Notes: generated from the sequence alone by a model not told the origin. DNA of 64,000 nt from Haemaphysalis longicornis (GCA_013339765.2 CM023457.1:49873745-49937744), one strand, 5' to 3'. Shown: positions 11,500 through 22,809, counted from the first letter of the stretch. Translations and numbers: made by a program.

Positions 11500-12890
11500 C
11501 GCATGGGATGTCACTTCTAGTACGCCAATGTGCTAAAGCCTGTGGCCTCCAGTGTTCACCACAAAAACGGAGATCCTTGTCATCCGCCCTCACGCCAAAC
11601 GCCACATCAAGGAAGACATTCAAATACTCCTTGATGGCCAGGCCATCATTCTAAGCCCCAGCATCAAGATCCTGAGCCTACGACTCCAGGCCAACACTAA
11701 GAGTGACGTATCCTTGCAGCACCACAAACACAGCATCAATCAAATCACACACATGGTCAGGCGAGTTGCCACCAAGAAGCAAAGCCTCAAGGAAGCCGAT
11801 ACCTTTCAAATAATTTAAGCTTTTGTCCTCTCGAGAACCACTTACGTCACCCCCCTGTCTTCTGGTCGGCAAAGAGGACATAAAGATGATTGATATAATG
11901 ATTAGAAAGGCGGTTGAGCAGGCCATTGGTCTTCCCATGAGTGCGTCCACGGAGAGGCTGCTCATGATGGGGCTCCACAACATGGTGGAAGAGCTGATAG
12001 AGGCCATCTTTCTAACCAGAAGCTCCGATTAAGCAGACCTGCGGTGGGTCGCCGCATCCTTCACCAGATTGGCTTGGCAGCACAGAATGTCACACTGCGT
12101 GAAGTACTCCCGGCCTCTTGGCGACAGAACTAAAGAAGTTCCCTTTGCTTAGAAATATGAACCCGTCCCACGACGACGGGTGGCCGACAAGCACGTGCTC
12201 AAGCGGTCAACACAGCCCTCGGCGGGGATCATGCAGTTATCTACACAGACGCCTCCCAACATCCAGGGTAGCAATACACCATCATCGTGGCTACTTCCAG
12301 AACCAACCTCCTTGCGTATGCCTCACTCAAGCCCGACATGACGACAGCAGCAGAGGCAGCCATCGCCTTGGCTCTCACTCAACCTGAGCTTCGGAAGGTA
12401 GTTACCGATTCCCAACAATCCTACCGGAATTACCAGTCGGGGTGGGTGTCTTTAAGCTGCACTCATGTGCTAAAAAACCACTTCCAAACCTATTCCAGTC
12501 AGCTCATCGGGACGCCCGCTCACGCTTCTATGTAGGGCAATGAATACGCCCACCAACAAGCCAGCGCTTTTACCCCCCAGGCTATGGCGCTGCATGAAGA
12601 CAGTGAACCGCTTGTCACCCTCAGGGACATAACCCAGCATAATCGCCTGCAGAGACAGACCCTACCCTAGCCTTACCCTGACCTTTCTAGAGAACAACAA
12701 ACTACCCTACGGCCCATACAGTGCGGTACCTTCACACACCTGACGCGCCTTCAGTTAATGTAGCCGAATCGCTACGACGCTGAATGTAAATTTTGCTCAG
12801 AAGTAGGAGCACTCAGCCACATAATCGGGGCACCATCCTCTGAGCCCTGAGAACCATCCTCTCTTCCTGTCAACTACTCAACAAGAGCAA
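11500..12890 (+). pseudogene. RNase H LINE 3' half, degenerate
   Basis: In order on the plus strand: end of a reverse transcriptase palm (LQCSPQK then TEILVIRPHAK, 11540-11610), thumb-like sequence with stops, then PL.RNMNP..DDGRR.ARA (about 12137-12210), YTDASQH (12240-12260), AEAAIALALTQPELRKV (12347-12400) and VTDSQQSYRNY (12401-12435). The last three match RNase H motifs with catalytic Asp, Glu and Asp. A GNEYAHQQASA block (12538-12570) corresponds to the final Asp region, with Asp replaced or lost. Frames change several times. It is the same family as the copy at 23180-24330, which shares the PRN(V/M)(H/N)P...GRR.ARA block. Endonuclease and ORF1 are absent, so it is 5' truncated. Confidence 0.7.
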
Positions 12891-12906
12891 TGGGAGAGGC
12901 TGCCGT

Positions 12907-13262
12907 CCAAACTCACAGTGAGCACAAAACTCAGAACTCACTCGAACTCAAAACTCAAAATGTACTGAAACTCAAAATGTACTCAGAACTCAAAATGTAC
13001 TGTAACTCAAAATGTACTCAGTGCTTAAAATGTACTCAAAACTCAAAATGTACTCAAACTCAAAATGTACTCAGTACTCAAAATGTACTCAAACACAACA
13101 TGTACTCGAAGCTCAGAATGTACTCAAACTCAAAATGTACTCAGTACTCAAAATGTACTCAAACTCAAAATGTACTCAAAACTCAAAATGAACTCAGAAC
13201 TCAAGATGAACTGAAAACCTAAAATGAATTCAAAACTCAGACGGACTCACAACTCTCTCGTG
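12907..13262. repeat. CTCAAAATGTA short-unit array, array 1
   Basis: About 355 bases of a degenerate tandem repeat built from ACTCAAAATGTACTCA-type units of ~12-18 bases (for example ACTCAAAATGTACTCAAAC repeated). It starts right after the RNase H LINE remnant. The long plus-strand frame across it (Ser-Lys-Cys-Thr-Gln repeats) is a by-product of a unit length often divisible by three. The same array occurs at 19105-19378 and 22810-22985. Confidence 0.9.
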
Positions 13263-13974
13263 CTAGGAATTTACTCGGGCTCAGATGGCCTCTGATTTTT
13301 TTAAATTCACGCGTGGTAAAAATATTACGGGCGCAAATTCGTGAGTTCAAACTTTTGCATTCGGTACGACATGACACCGTAACTCCTGTGAGGTCGGAAA
13401 CAATTTTCGTTGCAGATTTAATACAGCTATACCTGCTGGCCATGATGATTAGCGCTGCTTCCTAGCAATGGTGCGTATATATTGTATACCAAATTCTCAA
13501 TGTAGGCTCCGTGTTCGTGTTCACGACAGAGGCGGTCCAGACTCCATAGTGTGCTGGGGTCCTGGGGCGAAACAAACAACCTTGGGCGAGGGGACGTGCA
13601 TTCACTGCTTCAGTTCATTTACGTCGAAGCTATTTAGGGTTACGGTCCCGCGCATTTTTGCTCTGCATCCTGAAAAAACGCCTTGTGTGAAACCGAATTG
13701 TCCCCGCGCATCTCTGAAACGTGAGGCGTTCATGGATATGCCTTTGCATTTTTATGGCGTAGCATTCCTTGCCGAGTCGCCGCTCCTCCTCCCCCTGCCA
13801 GGATTGTGTAACGCCCTGCATTTCCAGAAAAACGCAGATTTTACGGAAGTTGAAGGTGTAATCATTATAAAATTGTAAATGCAGGTAATTTATCAAACGA
13901 AATGTAAAAAAAACAAAAAAAGAAATAGTAAGAAAAAATATCGAAAATGGCGAACCTTGTAACGCGGGAGTCAT
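13263..13974. other. No gene recognised
   Basis: The first ~80 bases are a decayed tail of the short-unit array. Frames of 136 codons (13468, plus) and 114 codons (13630, minus) overlap on opposite strands and neither has a known domain. Confidence 0.3.
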
Positions 13975-14738
13975 GAATAGTCACAGACTGGGTTAAAACT
14001 CAAAGTGATAGGCCGCTAGGGCATGGGGAGTATCGAATTGAAAGTCTCGAGGAAAAAAATCACGTGGGACAAACAAAAAATTCTTCGTGGTCACAATCAT
14101 GACTTAGTTATCTTGAGTCATAATAAAGGTTGGACTTCATAATGATGACCCGTAGGCGTGTGGGGTCTCAAATTAAATGTTTCGATTAGGGAAATACCGT
14201 TGGACAAATAAGAAATACATCCTGGTAGTAATAATGACATTGTCACGGTGAATCATACAATTGTGTAAAATTCATTGGGAGGCCTCAAGTGTGTGTGGAG
14301 TATGGAATTGAAGCTTTTGGTGAGGGGATTAGCGTGGGAACAAAAAATGCTTCTTGGTTATAATCGTGACACAGTCCCCGGTGAGACATAGATGTGGTTA
14401 ACATACAATGTGATGCGCGCTAGGGCATGTGGGCTGTCAAATTGAAGGTCTCAATGAGGGAAATCACGTGAGATAAATGAACATTCCCCCTGGTCATAAT
14501 CAGGACATAGTCATGATGAGTCATCGATTGGGATAACAATCAAAGTGATGCCTCCGCGAGGTATGCGGTATCAAATTGAAAGTCTTCATGAGGGGAAAAA
14601 TTTGGGACAAGTAAGAGATGCTTCCTCGTTATCCCCATGCGATAGTCATGGTAAGTCATAAATTAGGTTAAAATTCAAAGAACTTCTGGCAGAGTGTGCG
14701 GGGTATCAAATAAAGGGTTACGATGAATAAAAAAATTA
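13975..14738 (+). repeat. 134-bp tandem array, left (inverted partner of 17421-18690)
   Basis: Six diverged copies of a 134-135 bp unit. The landmark TATCAAATTGAA recurs at 14031, 14166, 14301, 14435, 14569 and 14704. Each unit also has ATCACGTGGGACAAA, a GGTCATAATCATGACATAG block and GGGTTAAAATTCAAAGTGAT. The unit contains small palindromes (TCATGA, CACGTG). The right array is the reverse complement of the same unit with the same period. It is non-coding. Confidence 0.92.
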
Positions 14739-14741
14739 CAC

Positions 14742-15165
14742 CATCTTCCCGTAGGGGAACCCTTGAGTAGTATGCGAAGTAGCCACGGGGTCGACTGAAG
14801 TTCCCATTAGTTTTCAGTTCGTCGTTTCCGTTGACGTTCAGCTTCGGGTGCCTTCGTTGTATCAGTAGTTTCTTGACATAGTTTCAATGAGTAAAGGACA
14901 TATGGCGCGCTCGTAGCACATGCTCCCGTCTGGGTTTGTAGCGCAGTTGGAAGAGCTCCACGTACCCCCTGTTGCGGCCAGAGAGTCGTGGGATCGAAAC
15001 CGGGCGCCGCTTAACTATTTCTTTTTATAGTGGACTGCGCTGACGTCAGCTCAAACGCTGACGGGGCTGAAGAAACGCGCATGCGCAGTAGAGGGCGGAC
15101 GGCGGGCAACTACAACGAGGGAGGGAGGGACACAGCCCCGAGCATGAGATGCTTCGCATCTAAAA
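14742..15165 (+). repeat. Composite repeat with TIR-like arm and tRNA-like segment
   Basis: The left end (CATCTTCCCGTAGGGGAACC, 14749-) and the following CATTAGTTTTCAGTTCG match, in reverse complement, the right arm of the TIR element at 57058-57413. At about 14931-15010 is tRNA-like sequence: GTAGCGCAGTTGGAAGAGC (box A) and GGGATCGAAACC (box B, one change from consensus). The right end (GAGCATGAGATGCTTCGCAT) matches the sequence at 56868-56900 in reverse complement. The two pieces therefore recur together near 57 kb, so this is a repeat family and not a gene. Confidence 0.6.
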
Positions 15166-16340
15166 CATGTGGGGCAGATAAAAAGGGCATCCCACTCATC
15201 AGAACTAGTCAGGAGTAGACAGCGAAAATTTATCGCTGGTGTTAAAACGGCAGCACAAAAAGAATTGCGGTCTCATAGGAAAGGGTTTGAGGGAGAATGT
15301 TTTAGCCGGGCAATGACTGCATTAAGATCATTATATGCACTCACTTCTTAAGTAAAAATTTGGAGTTGTGTCGTAAGCTCATCGGGGCTGTACAATTATT
15401 GGTTTCCGTGTCGGGATTCGCGTGTAGCTAAAGCGAACACATGCTACTTAGTGATGGCAAGTTCAGTTTTGAAGGGCAGCAATATTATAAGCGCGAAGCT
15501 CCGAAGCGTGAAAATTTCACTTCCACATTATCCCCATCATCAAACACTCCAGGAACACTTCGTCTTCTTCTGAATTGATCATCATCATCGTTGGTTTATG
15601 GGCCGGTGTTCGGAGACAGCTGTGTCGTAGATCAACATCCTACTTCACCTAAGTACCAAGGCCCTACAATATTGAAAAACCCTCATCTGGTGTCTTAGAC
15701 GGATCAATCATGCTTGCGGCATTTGACCAGGCCATCTTTAAAACATGGCTTGTTCAACACCCTGCGGCTTCCAATGTCTGAAAAAAAAAGCCCACGTAGC
15801 CACCAAAACAACGCTGCTAAACAGCCACAGGGGCAAGATGGAAGGAAATCGGGAAAACCTTTTTTAATGTCGGGATGGGTAAAAATCCGCAGCCAACCAC
15901 TGTTCACTGTACCCCGCTTCTATAACTTGCATAGACAAACATTTTGCTGGGTGGGCCATTTTCTAACGATCGATGCACCACCCGGCAGTCATTTCCAGGG
16001 GACTGCGGGGGGAGCAGACGATGTCGCAGTTCCACGCTGTTGCTCCGTCCCGCGCGTGGATATCAGATGTCCAGGCGGCATTGAAAATCGGTAATTGTCA
16101 TTTATTCGGTACATCAGCAGCGCCAAGTTCAACAGAGTTTTAAGGAGAACGTTCAAAGCGTCAGAGAGCTGTCATGTTTGCCCATAAATTCTGCCCCCAA
16201 CCCGCTAAGGCAGCGGGCCACCCCACGCGCGCTTTGTCCTGACGGGGGTTGCCCGTGAGGCTACGTTTAACCGTGCAAGCAGGATGCCCTACTTTCATCA
16301 CCAATTGATGTTTATTTTCTTAATTGGGACCAGGTGGCCG
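15166..16340. other. No gene recognised
   Basis: Interior of the interval between the two 134-bp arrays. A frame of 126 codons at 15714-16094 (plus) begins AAFDQAIFKTWLVQHPAAS-like if read across its 5' end, but I cannot match this to a family with confidence. Nothing else is recognised. Confidence 0.3.
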
Positions 16341-16344
16341 TAAT

Positions 16345-16780
16345 TCCCGTTACTTGGCAATGTGCAGAAGCTACTCGTCCGGGCGTTATTACGCCATTGT
16401 TGGCTGCCACCACAATCAGCGTTACGGCAAAGGGCTCATGGAACAAACGTGGAAGTGCACCATGACAAAAGAAGTGTCTGCCTGTGCGGAATCTATTCGC
16501 TGCACAATTTCCTGCGCCCCTTGAGTGTCAGCCGCGAATTGGTCACCGTGCTGAATCGGAAAGGACTTCGAACCAAGCAAATTTGCCATAGAATACGTAT
16601 GGTGGTACGCTGCTTCTGGAAGCACTGTTCATTCACCCTCATGTTCAATCACTATCGCACGTTTTTGTTCTCTGGAGGTATGTTCTGTTCATCTCATCGA
16701 TGGAAAGGCGACAAAAATCATCCGAACACCAATGCTGCAGCTCGGGTATGCCAAAAAGTTGAGCCGAAAGTGAAATAAAA
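16345..16780 (+). pseudogene. THAP-like zinc-finger remnant
   Basis: The start reads RYYAIVGCHHNQRYGKG, which resembles the CxxC-side start of tick THAP domains (K/R-Y-C-x-V-x-GCHN..). About 300 bases on, after frame changes, GGMFCSSHRWKGDKNHPNT resembles the 'RICS.HF.GG.KS..P' second half that carries the C and H ligands. The first Cys pair is incomplete and His-Phe reads His-Arg, so the finger is dead. THAP domains bind DNA in P-element-type transposases and in host regulators. The location between two inverted tandem arrays makes a transposon origin attractive, but this is inference from two short matches. Confidence 0.35.
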
Positions 16781-17420
16781 GCGTCGCGGTGGTGGCGAAC
16801 GCCCGGGTAGTGTCAGGAAATAGCTGTTCGCAATTCCCACCGGCGCTGAAACGCTAAGTTCTTTAAGCAAGCAAACTGGCGTGAAATCTTGGTGTATCAA
16901 ATAAGTTGCCCCGGTTTGGCAGCAGAAAATAGTGTTATGCGGCGGCAAATATTTTACTTTTATGAGCATGTATGTCTTCAAGCATGTACCTGCACAGTTA
17001 AAGGAGTATTCCGGGGCCTTGTTTTATAACCAAGCTCAGTATGAGGTATGCGAGCGCGTATTAAATGTCAACACGTTCGCGCACCGACAGCAGCAAGCCA
17101 TGCTTGGAAATTTGCACTATCGCGCCCGCGATGGCAGGCATTCGCTTATTGCGCCAACCCACTTACTTCTTAGCGTATACGTAGGAGGCATATCAGCCCA
17201 ATAGTTCCTAAGCTGTTTCATGGGAACGCAGGCTCGTTGTTGACGGATGTTGAGTGCTGCAATATGCCAAACCAACCACGCTTTCAAGATGGCGTGCCAA
17301 CAATCAACGAGTACAATTATATCTATCCGGCACTGAATAAGACTTTTTTAATTAATTGGTCATTTTCAGTGCCATGATTTCCGATGGTTGCATCCGATCC
17401 ACCTTCCTTCACCGATGCAA
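16781..17420. other. No gene recognised
   Basis: Frames of up to 90 codons on both strands overlap one another and show no known motif. It forms the right part of the spacer between the inverted 134-bp arrays. Confidence 0.3.
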
Positions 17421-18690
17421 TATTTTGATACCCTACACGCCCTATCGGCATCACTTTGAATTTTAATCCAACCATTGAATAGCCATTACTGTATTATGAA
17501 GACAACGAGGACGCATTTCTTTCTTTATTTCACGCGGTTTCTCTTATCGAGATATTTAACTTGATACCCAAAAAGCCCTATTGGCGTCACTCTAAATTTT
17601 CACTCAATCTATGACTCACCACGGCGGTCTCATAACTATAACCACAAAGCATTTTTATATTTGTCCCACGTGATTCCCCTGAACGAGAAATTTGATACCC
17701 CACACACCCTTGCAGGATCATTTGTAATTTTAATCGAATCTGACTTACCATGACCATCATGACTGTAAGCAGGAGGCATTATTTATATGCCCCACGTGAT
17801 TCCCATAATTGAAACCTTGAATTTGATACCCCATTTGCTTTAGTGGCCTCACCTTGAATTTTAATCCAATCTATGACTCACCATGACTATCTCATGATTA
17901 GAACCACGAAGCCTTTTTTTTTATTTGGCCCAAGTGATTCCCCTCAACAAGATCGCAAATTTTATACCCTACACGCCGGAGTGGGGTCGCTTCGAATTTT
18001 AACCCAATATAAGGCTCGCCATGAGTATCTTATGACTATAACCAGGAAGCATTTTTGTATTTCTCCCACGTGATTCCCCTCATCGAGACCATTAATTTGA
18101 TACCCAACACATCCTAGTGGCATCAATTTGAATGTTAGCCCAATCAATGACTTACCATGACTATCTAATGATATTCCCATACCGCATTTTTCTCCCATGG
18201 GATTTCCGTCATCTCATCCTTCAGTTTGATGCCCCGCACACACTAGTGGCATCATTTTCAGTTTTAACCCAATTTATGACCTATTATGACTATGTCATAT
18301 GATAATAATCAGAAAGCATTTCTGCATTTGTCCGACGTGATTCCCCTCATCGAGTCCTTTAATTTCATACGCCACATGCCCTAGTGCTATGAATTTGACT
18401 TTTAACCAATATATGATTAGCCATTACAAGGTCATGATATAACCATAGCGCATTTTTCTTCGGCGTGATTCCCCTAATCTAGACCTTCAATATGATTCCC
18501 CACACACCCTCGGGGCATGATTTTGAATGTTAACCCAATCAATAACTTAATATGACTGTCTGATGACTATACACAGGATAAATTTTTTTAATTTACCTCG
18601 CGTGATTTCGTTAATTGGGACCATTAACTGAATATCTTACAGGCCTTAGCGACATCTGTTTGAATTTTTACACAATCTATCTCATAATGC
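17421..18690 (-). repeat. 134-bp tandem array, right (inverted partner of 13975-14738)
   Basis: About nine to ten copies of the same unit as the left array, on the opposite strand. The landmark TTTGATACCC (complement of GGGTATCAAA) or its variants recurs at 17427, 17561, 17694, 17825, 17964, 18099, 18228, 18366, 18494 and ~18632, spacing 128-139, mean ~134. Other marks are CACGTGATTCCCCTCAT and TTTTAACCCAATCTATGAC. Units are diverged from one another, so the array is old. It is non-coding. Confidence 0.92.
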
Positions 18691-19104
18691 GGTCATTATT
18701 CTACTTAACGGGCCTCGCCCAGTCAGTTCAGTTCACAGGTCATTTGAAAGAGCGCGGGGACAGCCGCCGCACCTCCCCTTCTGCCCGGCGCTCACCTCTT
18801 CCTTTTTGACCCTAGCAAATGAAGCCGTTCACAGAAGCAGGCGAACAACCAGCAAGAGCTTTCCCACCACCCTCTGCCACCTTCTTGGAGGATCCATCAA
18901 GAGGAAAAGGTGCGGTATCCCTTCTTTAGGACCTCGCCAGTGGATTATTATTCACACGGCCAGCCGCTAAATCAGACCCCCCCCTCCACCTCCCCACCAA
19001 CCGATCATGCGCATCCCGAATGCTGCTGTACCCGCAGCTAACCTGAATTGAGAGCACCAAGCGGCACACTGAACTTAACCGGCAACCATATCTGCCTCTT
19101 AGGC
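18691..19104. other. No gene recognised
   Basis: Mixed sequence between the 134-bp array and the second short-unit array, partly CT- and C-rich (18770-19000). No coding features. Confidence 0.3.
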
Positions 19105-19378
19105 TACTCACATGTACTCAGAACTCAAAATGGACTCAAAACTCGTAAGTACTCAGAACTCAAAATGTACTCAAACTCAAAGTGTACTCAAAACTCAAAG
19201 TGTACTCAAAACTCAAAATGTACGTCAAACTGAAACTGTACACAGTACTCAAAATGTACTGAAAACTTCAAATGTACTCCAACTATAAATTTACTCAGTA
19301 CTGAAAATGTACTCAAGCTCAAAATGTACTCAAAACTTAAACTATACTCAAACTCAAAATGTACTCAATACTCAAAAT
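19105..19378. repeat. CTCAAAATGTA short-unit array, array 2 left part
   Basis: Same ACTCAAAATGTACTCA-type unit as at 12907-13262. It is interrupted at 19378 by the hAT-like element, and it resumes at 22810. Confidence 0.9.
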
Positions 19379-19778
19379 CAGGGTGTCGAACCGGAACCGA
19401 ACCGAACCGAAAACCGGAACTGAACCGGCATTTTTGCCGGAACTGAACCCGAACCCGAACCATTATTTTTTGAGCACGCTGAACCCGAACCGGAACTGAA
19501 CCGAAAAAAGAAATAACGGTTACGGTTCATGCCGAAACGGTTCGACCCTCTGTTGTTGACATTGCACAGTCAATGCAAGTCAGGCCTTTTTTTCTTTCAC
19601 GTACCATCAACTTCGTACCTGCTCGCGCACTTTCCCCTCCAGACAATTGAACACTATCACGCTCTATGTAACAAGGGAAATGAATGATCACCAATGTAGC
19701 AATGGTCTGTTGCTGCTGGAAGCGCGAGCGTAGTGGAAGCTGACTAAACGAAATGTAATTCTCCGCAGCTTGCAGGGG

Positions 19779-19786
19779 ATATAAAA
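19779..19786 (+). promoter_or_regulatory. Possible TATA box in hAT-like element A
   Basis: GATATAAAACG lies ~400 bases inside the left end of element A. A related copy of the element (26757-27300) has CTGTATAAACG at the equivalent place, 27188-27195. Conservation of a TATA-like box between two diverged copies suggests it was the promoter of the parent element. Confidence 0.4.
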
Positions 19787-20356
19787 CGACTTTGCCCTTC
19801 CCTAGCTGCAACTTTAGTGGAGCAATCCGGCTGCAGGAGTGCTCCAGTGCGCAGCAGCGAAAGCCCGATGTGTGCAAACTTTTTCCATTTCACAATTTGT
19901 TTAAAAGGTCCGACACCTGCAAATTGTAATATTTGACAAGTGTGACCGCAGAAGCTGCTCAGTGGCTAAACCGCTTGCTGCTGACCACAAGTAGCTTCGA
20001 TGTCCCTTACCCACGACCGTTTTTGAAAACAGTACAGTGGACAAGCTCCGTTTTTTACAAGTACAAATAACAACAGATATGTCAAGGAAAACTGTTAAGG
20101 TGCGCACTTAATCACTTGGCAAGCGACTGCAGTCCTCGACCTTGTCGTGGAAGCAGAAATAGTAATAAAGCAGATGACATGTGCAGAAAGGAAGGCCGGT
20201 ACCTCACACTATCCCATTCGCCGAGCGATCATCTTTTCTGCTTGTTCTGCAGTTTTGCCTCTTTCAGATCTGCTTTTTTTTTCAAAGGTGCACTTATACT
20301 GACTGCCCAACTCACTACATTACTTCTACTGCTACTCGTTCGGGAGGGGAGTACTG

Positions 20357-20595
20357 ATTTGATTTGATTGTGGGGTTTAACGCGCCTGACCCAGCACAAG
20401 CGATGAGGCGCGCCATAGTGGAGGGCTTCGGATTAATTTTGACCACCTGGGGATCTTTAACGTGCGCCGAAATTTCGTACACACGGGCGTTTTTGCTTTT
20501 CGCCTCCATCAGAAAAGTGGCCGCCTCGGCCGAGAATCGAACCCGCGACCTCGCGCTCAGCAGCGCCTTAGCCACTGAGCCACCGCGGCGGGTCA
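20357..20595 (-). mobile_element. Ruka-like tRNA-derived SINE, copy 1
   Basis: On the minus strand it starts ACCCGCCGCGGTGGCTCAGT, with box A in TGGCTCAGTGG and box B in GGTTCGATTCT. A conserved body follows (ACGTTAAAGATCCCCAGGTG) and the tail is AATC/AAATCA-rich. A perfect 13-bp duplication GAGGGGAGTACTG flanks it (20344-20356 and 20596-20608), as expected for LINE-driven insertion. SINEs of this structure are described from ticks. It is transcribed by RNA polymerase III in principle and encodes nothing. It sits inside the hAT-like element, so it is younger. Confidence 0.9.
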
Positions 20596-21104
20596 GAGGG
20601 GAGTACTGCTGTGGACGAATTAAAGGGCGTCTACCCAAAAAAAAGTTCTTTTAATGCTCCGCGCGTCAAATTTGCCTTTCATTTTGTAACAGCATAATCT
20701 GTTATAAGATTACGCAATTTATCACACGGAAGGATGGACGGAGTCAGGCGGTACAATGACATACTGATTGTAATGTCCACATACAGTATAGGTTTCGCAA
20801 AAGGAATTGCAGTGGTCAGAGAAATAATGCAGTGACTGAGCGTTAACTAAAGCTTACTTTTAACAAAAGTGTGGCTAACACATTCGATAGGGTGACAGCT
20901 AACAAATTATTCAGGGTGACCAAATGATCCAATTCATTGGTAGTATTTATGTGCCTGTAGTATGATTTTTCTAATATACTAAATATAAAAAACAAATATA
21001 AAACAAACCAATATAATACCATATAAATATAACAAATATAAAAAAAATGTGCGCCATTGGTATTAAGCGCTGATATTTCAACACGCCAGTACGCAGACCT
21101 AAGT

Positions 21105-22319
21105 TAAAGGGGCACTGACACAAAAATTTTGCATCTTGTTTTTTTTTGTTGCGATAAGTAGCTAGTGACCTACTTATAACCTGTAGAAACCTCATTTGCT
21201 TCAGCGTGCGACGGTTGTTTAATTAGAGGCATTTTAAATGCGGCCAGTCGCAGTTTCGGTTTCAGCGAGTGCCGCGAAACGATGGATTTTGTGGATTTTG
21301 TGTGAACAAAGCTGACCACGTCATCGTCGGAGGGATATCACAGAGCAGAGCCGCCGTAGCACTGTCGAATCCGCATAGACGGCAGTTTCTGCGAATGCCC
21401 CCACGTACTGATCTCGTGAGGCGCTTAATTAAAAAGCGACCGTGGATGTGACGCAGGCGCTGCGAGTGCAAATGCTACCGCGGCTAAGGAACGACGCGCG
21501 ACGCTCGAGACGGTGGGTGGCAAGACGCGCGCTGGGAGCAGCCGGCCGGTCTGCCTACAGGTCCGCCTACAGATGTGTTCGGCTTAGCACTGCGGCGGAT
21601 ATTCGAGTGCCGCTCTCGTAAGCGGTGCAGATGACAATTTTTAATGCAACCCCGCCATCGCATCATTAACTCCTTTCTCATGTAAGCCACCATGGTCGGG
21701 ACTTGGGGACAATTTCGTGCAGCGGTAACAAGCTATCACTCGAGATACCTGCGCCGGCCTGGGCCACTTCGCGGCCGTGGCCGCCGCCTGCACAGCGACC
21801 GTGCGGCTAGCTCAGTGGGCTTTTCGTGCCTCCGGCGCGTTTTCGCATCCAATGGTAATAAACAGTAATCGAAACAGAGTGCCTGGAATCGCTGTAGAAC
21901 TTTGGTAGCGGCCAGCTGCCCCATGAGCTGACGAAATCACGGCGCCTCTGCCGCCAACGATCGGGTCCTTGCTACGTGATAGGGTCGTTCGTTCTCGAGA
22001 GCAGAAGCTCCGCCCTCCGGCCCTCCGACTGGAGCGGCGAGCCGGGCGAGCCGGCGAACAACGCCGGCAGTGCGGAAGCGGCAAACACAAACTCGTGACG
22101 TGTTTGGATGTTGTTTATTTACACGATATCCTCGGGATGTCGATTGCGCGTGGTCCTCTGCTGGCTGCTTGGTTGCGTTTCGCACAATTTAAAATTGATT
22201 TTAAATATGTTCTAGGCTGTATTCGCCGCTGATATTTTGCAGATGATGTATATGCTGTTCCCACCAATCTAATTTCCGAAGTTATCTCGCCTTCAAAATT
22301 TTGTGTCAGTGCCCCTTTA
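21105..22319. mobile_element. TA-flanked TIR element, copy 2
   Basis: Second copy of the element at 2193-3348, in the opposite orientation. It begins TAAAGGGGCACTGACACAAA and ends with the complement GTGTCAGTGCCCCTTTA, with TA at each edge. Because it lies within hAT-like element A it inserted after that element. No transposase frame. It carries the AATATCCGCCGC..GCTAAGCC module at about 21560-21620 (minus). Confidence 0.8.
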
Positions 22320-22809
22320 TGGCTTCAAGGTTAGCGTGATGGCGATTCATAGCGACGATTGCGATTTCCACAAAAAATGAAAGGGCTGAAAATATATCCC
22401 ACCATCATATCTCTTGGCGGTGGCTTTATGAATAGCCGCAAGGACAACATAAAGTCTGGACGAGAAAGTAGGTGGTAAATCGTCACCACTTCATCTGTTT
22501 TTCTAATATCTCGTGATTATTTAAAGTTTGCTTTGCAACTGCACCACTGCCCTTGGGGAACAGCAGCATTTTGAATTTTTGTTTGTGTTTTGATTTTACT
22601 TGCGCTTTAAACTACTAAATGTTTTTTTTTCTAATTTCAGTGACAATTCAACTCATCGAACCGGTTAGAGAACCGGTTCAAGCTCCCGAACCGGTTCGCG
22701 AACCGGTTCGGCACGTGATTTTGTCGAACCAGAACTGAACCGGAACGAAATTATTTCACCCTAACCCGAACCGTAACCGAACCGGTATATTTTTCGGTTC
22801 GAAACCCTG

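Larger units (their letters stand above)
19379..22809. mobile_element. hAT-like non-autonomous element A
   Basis: The ends are CAGGGTGTCGAACCGG and its partner TTCGGTTCGAAACCCTG. They are flanked by a perfect 8-bp duplication CTCAAAAT (19371-19378 and 22810-22817). An 8-bp duplication plus a CAGGG start is the hAT superfamily signature. Both subterminal regions (19390-19550 and 22655-22800) are dense in GAACCGG/GAACCCG motifs, which may be transposase-binding arrays. No transposase frame is seen. Nested inside are a SINE (20357-20595) and a TA-flanked element (21105-22319). The left part shares ~500 bp, including a TATA box at 19779-19786, with the element end at 26757. Confidence 0.85.

Noticed and set aside
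12890..13222. 110-codon frame with Ser-Lys-Cys-Thr-Gln repeats
   Set aside because: Produced by the CTCAAAATGTA array; the same repeat at 19105 gives the same peptide pattern with no gene context.
13975..18690. Repeated units that might suggest a CRISPR array
   Set aside because: The units are 134 bp, diverged along their whole length and contiguous, without short identical repeats and unique spacers. All other signals are eukaryotic.
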